Of a DNA stretch of 64,000 nt, positions 58,258 to 64,000 are shown in pieces (position 1 is the first letter of the stretch; each line of letters opens with the position of its first letter). Under the pieces are notes generated by a model. That model did not search any database. It saw only the letters and a program-made list of their open reading frames with translations, and had not been told where the DNA came from. The position numbers and the translations under genes are program-made. Origin of the DNA: Alphaproteobacteria bacterium HGW-Alphaproteobacteria-7 (lineage in GTDB: Bacteria; Pseudomonadota; Alphaproteobacteria; Sphingomonadales; Sphingomonadaceae); NCBI GenBank assembly GCA_002842735.1, contig PHEB01000013.1, positions 38,573-102,572 of the forward strand. The letters are read 5' to 3'.

Positions 58258-60480
58258 ATGATGAAATCGCTTAGAACGCCAATGGTCAGCCTTGTGGCAA
58301 TCGCGGCTGCCAGCGCTGTTCCGCTTCAGGCTCAGGATCTTGCTGATCAGCAGGATGTCGCAATCGACCGCGCGCCTGCAGGTTCGAGCGAAATCATCGT
58401 CACCTCGACCCGGCGTTCGGAATCGCTTCAGAACGTGCCGGCTTCGATCACCGCCTTCACCTCCGATGCGATCGAAGCCAAGGGGATCGAACGGCCATCA
58501 GATTTCATCGCGCTGACGCCGAACGTCAGCCTGGTCGAAGTGCAGAATGCGGGTTTTTCCTTCGTCATCATTCGCGGCATTTCGCAGAACCGCAACAGCG
58601 AACCATCGGTCGCGGTGGTGGTTGATGGCGTGCAGCAGATCAATCCGGCGCAGTTCAATCAGGAACTGGTCGATATCGAGCAGATCGAAGTGCTCAAAGG
58701 CCCGCAGGGCGGCCTCTATGGTCGCAATGCGATCGGCGGCGCGATCATCATCACGTCAAAGCAACCGACCGACGAACTCAGCGGCAAGCTGACCGCCGGG
58801 ATCGACAACGGCATTGGTTATTACCTGCGTGGCAATATGTCAGGCCCGCTGGCCGAGAACCTGAAGTTCCGTGTGGCGGGCAGCTGGTATGATACCAAAG
58901 GCCTGATCCGCAACGAATTTCTGGGAGAAGATGCTGATCCGGTTGAAGATTTCAACCTGCGCGGGAATCTGCTCTGGACACCCACGCCTGAATTGACGCT
59001 CGACCTGCGCGGTAGTGTCGGCCAGTTGCGTACGCAGGGGCTGTATTACAACATCGTCAATGACGTGAACGACACATCGGTGCCGGTGCAGGTGAACAAT
59101 GCCGGCATCAATAATCGCGATCTCTACAATGTTGCGCTGCGCGTCAGCCACGAAAGCGATTTCGGCACCTTCGCATCGGTCACGTCATACGACACGGTCA
59201 CGGAAATTCTGACCGGCGATGCCTTCGACTTTCTGCCGATTCCCGATTCCTTCTTCTTCAACCTGTTCGAAGCGATCCTGGGTCAGGGCAACGGCTTTGA
59301 CCTTAACCAGAGCCAGTATCTCAACGTGAAGGCGTTCAGCCAGGAACTGCGTTACGAATCCCCGGTGGACAAGCCGGTGCAATTTATCGCTGGTGGCTAT
59401 CTGGTCGATACCGAGCGGTTCATCTCGGTCGGCAATATGATTGATACCGACAATGGCGTGTTCCCGGTGTTCCGCGAACCGACCACCAATCCGCTCAACC
59501 CGCAGTTCAGCTTCCTTGCCGATGGGCAGAACAATTTCGCCTGGGCGTTGTTTGGCAACACGGTGTGGAAGATCAACGACCAACTGCGGTTTGACGCATC
59601 CTTGCGCTATGATCGCGACCGGCGCAGCAACACCACACTGACGCCGACCGCGTTCCTGCCCAATATTCCGGGATTCCCCGAAGGGCAGGCGGGCGAAGTG
59701 CGCCGCCGCACCTTCGATGCATGGCAGCCCAAGGCCACGCTGACTTACAAGCCGGTTGAAGACGTCACGCTGTTCGGCGGGTGGAGCCGTGGTTTCCGTT
59801 CGGGCGGGTTCAACCAGACCGGCGTGGGCGCGGTCGCGGCGGCCAATGGCATTGTCGGCGTCAATGACATTTTCGAGGCTGAAATTGCCGAAACCATCGA
59901 AATTGGTGCCAAGACCCGCACGGCGGACCGCGCGCTGACGTTCAATGTCAGCGGGTTCACCACCAAATCGGAAAACAGCTACTTCTTCGTGTTTCTGGCG
60001 GAGAATTCGACCCAGAACCTTGGCAATGTCCCGCGTTCGCGGCTCAAGGGTTTTGAGGTCGATGCCACCTTGCGCGCGACCAATTCGCTCGATCTCAGCG
60101 TGGGCTATGGCTACACTGACAGCGCAATCCGCAGCTTTGCCGATCCATCGGTGCTGGGCAACAAATTGCCCGGTGTCAGCCGTTCGACCTTCAACTTTGC
60201 CGCGCAGCACCGGTCAGAGATTGCCCGGGGCATGGATCTGGTGGCCCGCGCCGATTACCGCCGCACCGGGCGGACGTGGTGGGATCTGGTCAATTCGACG
60301 TCGCGCAATCCGGTCGATATTATCGACACGCGGGTTAGCCTTGAAAAGGACGGCTGGAAACTTTCCGCCTTTGCGCAGAACCTGTTTGACGAGGATTACA
60401 ACACCGAATTTTCGCCCGGTGGGTTCGTGTGGAAAGGCCGTCCGCGGCGATTTGGTGCCGAAATCAGCTTGTCATTCTGA
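58258..60480 (+). CDS. TonB-dependent receptor
   Basis: [74 protein letters not shown]-terminal ...FGAEISLSF. Confidence 0.95.
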   Translation: MMKSLRTPMVSLVAIAAASAVPLQAQDLADQQDVAIDRAPAGSSEIIVTSTRRSESLQNVPASITAFTSDAIEAKGIERPSDFIALTPNVSLVEVQNAGFSFVIIRGISQNRNSEPSVAVVVDGVQQINPAQFNQELVDIEQIEVLKGPQGGLYGRNAIGGAIIITSKQPTDELSGKLTAGIDNGIGYYLRGNMSGPLAENLKFRVAGSWYDTKGLIRNEFLGEDADPVEDFNLRGNLLWTPTPELTLDLRGSVGQLRTQGLYYNIVNDVNDTSVPVQVNNAGINNRDLYNVALRVSHESDFGTFASVTSYDTVTEILTGDAFDFLPIPDSFFFNLFEAILGQGNGFDLNQSQYLNVKAFSQELRYESPVDKPVQFIAGGYLVDTERFISVGNMIDTDNGVFPVFREPTTNPLNPQFSFLADGQNNFAWALFGNTVWKINDQLRFDASLRYDRDRRSNTTLTPTAFLPNIPGFPEGQAGEVRRRTFDAWQPKATLTYKPVEDVTLFGGWSRGFRSGGFNQTGVGAVAAANGIVGVNDIFEAEIAETIEIGAKTRTADRALTFNVSGFTTKSENSYFFVFLAENSTQNLGNVPRSRLKGFEVDATLRATNSLDLSVGYGYTDSAIRSFADPSVLGNKLPGVSRSTFNFAAQHRSEIARGMDLVARADYRRTGRTWWDLVNSTSRNPVDIIDTRVSLEKDGWKLSAFAQNLFDEDYNTEFSPGGFVWKGRPRRFGAEISLSF

Positions 60481-60491
60481 AGGAACGATCC

Positions 60492-61094
60492 ATGACCAAG
60501 GTGCTGGTGCTATACTATTCGAGCTATGGCCATATCGAGGCGATGGCCGCCGCGGTGGCTGATGGCGCAGCGAGTGTCCCCGGCACCGAAGTCGTGGTGA
60601 AGCGCGTGCCCGAACTGGTGCCCGATGATGTGGCAACCGCTTCGGGTATCAAGCTTGATCAGGCCGCCCCCATTGCCACCCCGGATGAACTGGCGGATTA
60701 TGACGCAATCATCTTCGGCACGCCCACCCGGTTTGGCAATATGGCGGCGCAGATGCGCAACTTCCTCGATCAGACCGGCGGGTTGTGGTTCACCAAGGCG
60801 CTGGTCGGCAAGGTTGGTTCCGTGTTCGTTTCCACCGCCAGCCAGCACGGCGGGCAGGAAACCACCATCACCTCGTTCCACACCACGCTGCTGCATCACG
60901 GTATGGTGATTGTCGGCCTGCCCTATTCCTTTGCGGGCAACGCCGAGATGGGCGAAATCAGCGGCGGCACGCCTTATGGTGCATCGACGTTGGCGGGGAA
61001 CGACGGCAGCCGTATGCCGAGCGAAAATGAACTGGCCGGCGCGCGTTTCCAAGGGGCGCACGTTGCCCAGATCGCGGGTAAACTGGCTGCCTGA
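60492..61094 (+). CDS. wrbA: NAD(P)H:quinone oxidoreductase, WrbA family
   Basis: [61 protein letters not shown]. Confidence 0.93.
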   Translation: MTKVLVLYYSSYGHIEAMAAAVADGAASVPGTEVVVKRVPELVPDDVATASGIKLDQAAPIATPDELADYDAIIFGTPTRFGNMAAQMRNFLDQTGGLWFTKALVGKVGSVFVSTASQHGGQETTITSFHTTLLHHGMVIVGLPYSFAGNAEMGEISGGTPYGASTLAGNDGSRMPSENELAGARFQGAHVAQIAGKLAA

Positions 61095-61125
61095 ACAGTT
61101 TTGGGACTGATGGAGAGAGATGACC

Positions 61126-61686
61126 ATGACGCAAAAAATGCCCGCAAGGATTTTGGCTAACCGGCTGCACCACACCGCCTATGTGACCAAGGATCTGGAG
61201 GCCACCCGCGCGTTTTACGAAGACATGCTCGGTTTCCCGTTGATGGCGACCTATTGCGAAAAGGACGAATTGTTCGGCAAGGAACGCATCTATTGCCACG
61301 TGTTCTTCGAACTGGCCGATGGCAGCGCGCTGGCGTTTTTCCAGTTTGCCGATCCGGACGATCAGGCTGAATTCGGCCCCGAAATGCCCGAAAGCCCGTT
61401 CACGCACGTCGCGCTGGATGTGGACGCTGATGCCCAGGCCGAAATCGAACGCCGCATCGCCGCCGCCGGATTTGCCGAGCCTGACACCTATGTGCTCGAA
61501 CATGGCTATTGCCGCTCGGTCTATATCAAAGACCCCAATGGCATGTTGCTCGAATTCACCCATGATGATCCGCGCGCGGCCCCGCTGGATGCGGAACGCC
61601 GCGCATCGGCGCATGGTGAGTTGAAGCGTTGGCTGGCGGGGCAATACCATAACAACAACCCGTTCCGCGCCGAACACGCTGCCTGA
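61126..61686 (+). CDS. VOC/glyoxalase superfamily protein (possible extradiol-type dioxygenase)
   Basis: RLHHTAYVTKDLEATRAFYEDMLGFPLMATY; FTHVALDVD; YCRSVYIKDPNGMLLEFTHDDP with VOC metal-ligand positions. Confidence 0.88.
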   Translation: MTQKMPARILANRLHHTAYVTKDLEATRAFYEDMLGFPLMATYCEKDELFGKERIYCHVFFELADGSALAFFQFADPDDQAEFGPEMPESPFTHVALDVDADAQAEIERRIAAAGFAEPDTYVLEHGYCRSVYIKDPNGMLLEFTHDDPRAAPLDAERRASAHGELKRWLAGQYHNNNPFRAEHAA

Positions 61687-61717
61687 CAGGACACGCAAGG
61701 GTCGGAAAGTGCTCTAG

Positions 61718-62530
61718 ATGGAGTATCGCGACGTCGCCGTTCACGGCGGCACGATCCCGATCTGGATGGCGGGAGCGGGTGTTCCGGTCATCCTGCTGCA
61801 CGGCTGGACGCTCGATCACCGGATGTGGCAGCCGCAAATCGAGGGGCTGGCACCGGATTTCCTGCTGGTGATGCCCGATCGGCGCGGCTGCGGGCATGCC
61901 ACCGCACCGCCCGATCTGGCGCGTGAGGCGCAGGATGTGATCGCGATTGCCGATGCGCTTGGTTTTGACCGGTTCGCGCTTATCGGCCTGTCGCAGGGCG
62001 CGGTGGTGGCGCTGGATGTAGCACAGCAATATGCGGCACGGCCGGTGGGCGTGGTGGTATCAGGTGCGCCGCTGCCCACGCTGGTCGATCGCGAGGAGGT
62101 GATCGCGCTGGATCGCTACCGGCAATGGGCGGCCGCAGGCAACATGGCGGCGCTGCGGGCGGATTGGGCCGCGCATCCGTTGATGCAAGCCCATTCCGAC
62201 GCGGCGCGCACGCTGATCGCTGCGATGCTGGCCGATTATGACGGACGCGATCTTGCCGCCGTTGGCGACCCTCCGAACCTTTCGCAAGCGGCCCTGCACG
62301 CGCTGGCCGTGCCGGTGCTGGCGATGACCGGCGCGCATGATACGCAGTGGCGGCGCGCCTGTGCCATGGCGCTCGCCAATGCGGCCCCGTGCGCACGCCA
62401 TGCGCTGATCGACGGCGCGGGCCACCTTGCCAATGCCGACAATCCGGGTGATTTCAACACGACGGTGGGTGACTTCCTGCGCGCCTGCACTACCCTCGAC
62501 GCTCTTAACACAACAAGGCCCGCATCATGA
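61718..62530 (+). CDS. Alpha/beta hydrolase
   Basis: VILLHGWTLDHRMWQPQIEGLAPDFLLVMPDRRGCG; nucleophile elbow GLSQGA; IDGAGHLAN. Confidence 0.92.
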   Translation: MEYRDVAVHGGTIPIWMAGAGVPVILLHGWTLDHRMWQPQIEGLAPDFLLVMPDRRGCGHATAPPDLAREAQDVIAIADALGFDRFALIGLSQGAVVALDVAQQYAARPVGVVVSGAPLPTLVDREEVIALDRYRQWAAAGNMAALRADWAAHPLMQAHSDAARTLIAAMLADYDGRDLAAVGDPPNLSQAALHALAVPVLAMTGAHDTQWRRACAMALANAAPCARHALIDGAGHLANADNPGDFNTTVGDFLRACTTLDALNTTRPAS

Positions 62531-63663
62531 CTACCCGCTTTGCCACCACCCATGTCGGCAGCCTGCCGCGCCCCGAAGCCCTGCTCGAACTGGTGTTTGC
62601 TCGCGAAGGCGGGCAGGCGGTGTCCGAAACCGATTTTGACGCCGCGGTGGAAGAAGCGACCGCCTATGTCATCGCGCGGCAGAAACAGGCAGGCATTGCC
62701 ATCGTCAACGATGGCGAAATGTCCAAGCCCAGCTACGCCACCTATATCAAGCACCGCCTGTCGGGTTTTGGCGGCAAGGCCGGCCAGTATGAATTCGCTG
62801 ACCTAGAGGCCTTCCCCGGTGCCAAGGCACAGGTGTTCGGCAACAAGGGCCGGGCCAAACGTTCTGCGCCAGCCTGCACCGCGCCGATTGAAGTAATCGA
62901 CATGGAAGCCCCGCGCATCGATGCCGAGCGGCTGGTGCGGCTGGCTGCCAATAAAGACGGGGGTGGCCACGCCACCTTCATGTCTGCCGCATCGCCGGGC
63001 GTGACCGCGCTGTTCTTCCCCAACCAGTTTTACGCCAGCGATGAAGAATATGTCTTCGCGCTGGCCGAAGGGCTGCGCCACGAATACGAAACCATCGCGG
63101 CCGCCGGGATCACCTTGCAAGTCGATTGCCCTGATCTCGCCATGGGCCGCCATGTGCAGTTCACCCACCTGTCGCTTGAGGAGTTTCGCAAGCGTATCGG
63201 CATGAACATCGCCGCGCTCAACCACGCGGTGCAGAACATTCCGGCGGAGCAATTGCGGATGCACCTGTGCTGGGGCAACTACCCCGGCCCGCACCACTGC
63301 GATGTGGCGCTGGGCGAGATTGCCGATATCGTGTGGCAGGCCAAACCGCAGACCGTGCTGATCGAAGGTGCCAACCCGCGCCACGCGCATGAATTCGCGT
63401 TCTTTGCCGATCACTCGATGCCTGACGACAAGATCCTGTGCCCCGGCATGGTCGAACCGCAAAGCCCCTATATCGAACACCCCGAACTGATCGCGCAGCG
63501 GATTGGCCGTTATGCGGATCTGTTGGGGACGCAGCGGGTGATGGCGGGGGTCGATTGCGGGTTTTCGGTGCACGCGGGCAGCAATGCGCTCGACCCCGAA
63601 ATCGTCTGGGCCAAACTGGCTGCGCTGGCCGAAGGAGCCGAAATCGCTAGCGCGCGTTATTGA
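62527..63663 (+). CDS. MetE-like (cobalamin-independent methionine synthase C-terminal family) protein
   Basis: TTHVGSLPRPEALLE; IVNDGEMSKPSYATYIKHRLSGF; MHLCWGNYPGPHHCD; VMAGVDCGFSVHAG. Confidence 0.85.
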   Translation: MTTRFATTHVGSLPRPEALLELVFAREGGQAVSETDFDAAVEEATAYVIARQKQAGIAIVNDGEMSKPSYATYIKHRLSGFGGKAGQYEFADLEAFPGAKAQVFGNKGRAKRSAPACTAPIEVIDMEAPRIDAERLVRLAANKDGGGHATFMSAASPGVTALFFPNQFYASDEEYVFALAEGLRHEYETIAAAGITLQVDCPDLAMGRHVQFTHLSLEEFRKRIGMNIAALNHAVQNIPAEQLRMHLCWGNYPGPHHCDVALGEIADIVWQAKPQTVLIEGANPRHAHEFAFFADHSMPDDKILCPGMVEPQSPYIEHPELIAQRIGRYADLLGTQRVMAGVDCGFSVHAGSNALDPEIVWAKLAALAEGAEIASARY

Positions 63664-63774
63664 TCGCAGGCTCGAACAACTATTGACCAGTCGCCCGGAT
63701 TCGTGGCAGTGGCTCGCCCCGCCCAAGGGGGGTCTTGACCCCCGCTAGCGGTGCGTTGACCCCGGCTTGATCGA

Positions 63775-63790
63775 TGTTTCACATGAAACA
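63775..63790. promoter_or_regulatory. Near-parS palindrome
   Basis: TGTTTCACATGAAACA, one mismatch to the site at 1871. Confidence 0.6.
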
Positions 63791-63813
63791 ATCGCCCCGC
63801 GCCGCCGGTAAAT

Positions 63814-63887
63814 GCGGGTGTAGCTCAATGGTAGAGCAGCAGCTTCCCAAGCTGACGACGAGGGTTCGATTCCCTTCACCCGCTCCA
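63814..63887 (+). tRNA. tRNA-Gly (anticodon CCC)
   Basis: GCGGGTG/CACCCGC acceptor, CAGCTTCCCAAGCTG anticodon arm, GGGTTCGATTCCC T-arm, CCA. Confidence 0.95.
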
Positions 63888-64000
63888 TCACCCCCTTCCC
63901 CAAACGTCCAAATTTGTCTATAAAGCCCTTGGATTTCAGAGGGTTTTTTGCTCATCGCCGTCCACCCAAATCTTCACATTTCCAACCGCGTCCAATGTCT

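Noticed and set aside
62527-63663. Second methionine synthase (MetE)
   Set aside because: Only the C-terminal catalytic-type domain is present and it is embedded in a catabolic cluster, while a full B12-dependent MetH exists; a MetE-like enzyme of other function is more likely.

Overview
This 64 kb GC-rich window looks like a sphingomonad-type alphaproteobacterial chromosome (inferred from gene content and order: paired TonB-dependent receptors, phasin/phaC, split metH, lptFG, gcvTHP1P2). It holds about 50 supportable CDSs, four tRNAs (Gln-CTG, Cys-GCA, Thr-CGT, Gly-CCC), a tandem glycine riboswitch upstream of gcvT, several dispersed REP-like inverted repeats and two parS-like palindromes near the window edges.

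The most interesting region is 25.8-40.2 kb. It is a contiguous, mostly translationally coupled locus that reads as a sulfoquinovose (sulfosugar) utilisation system of the oxidative sulfo-SMO type: LLM flavin monooxygenase, aldo/keto reductase, LacI regulator, a GH31 enzyme with sulfoquinovosidase-like motifs, TonB receptor, MFS transporter, YeiH-type exporter, GlpD, FMN reductase, a RibB-like gene with its catalytic acidic loop deleted, and a SorA/SorB-like sulfite dehydrogenase pair.

Other candidates are: a TIR-TM-TPR protein convergent with an orphan gene just downstream of two tRNAs; a second catabolic cluster (53.6-63.7 kb) with an IclR regulator and two matching double-palindrome operators, one preceded by six phased 11-bp tandem repeats; and a membrane-HTH / coiled / membrane / JAB-domain cassette at 18.2-20.2 kb. 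No CRISPR array, rRNA, transposase or integrase was seen. All calls come from reading the sequence; no database searches were run.
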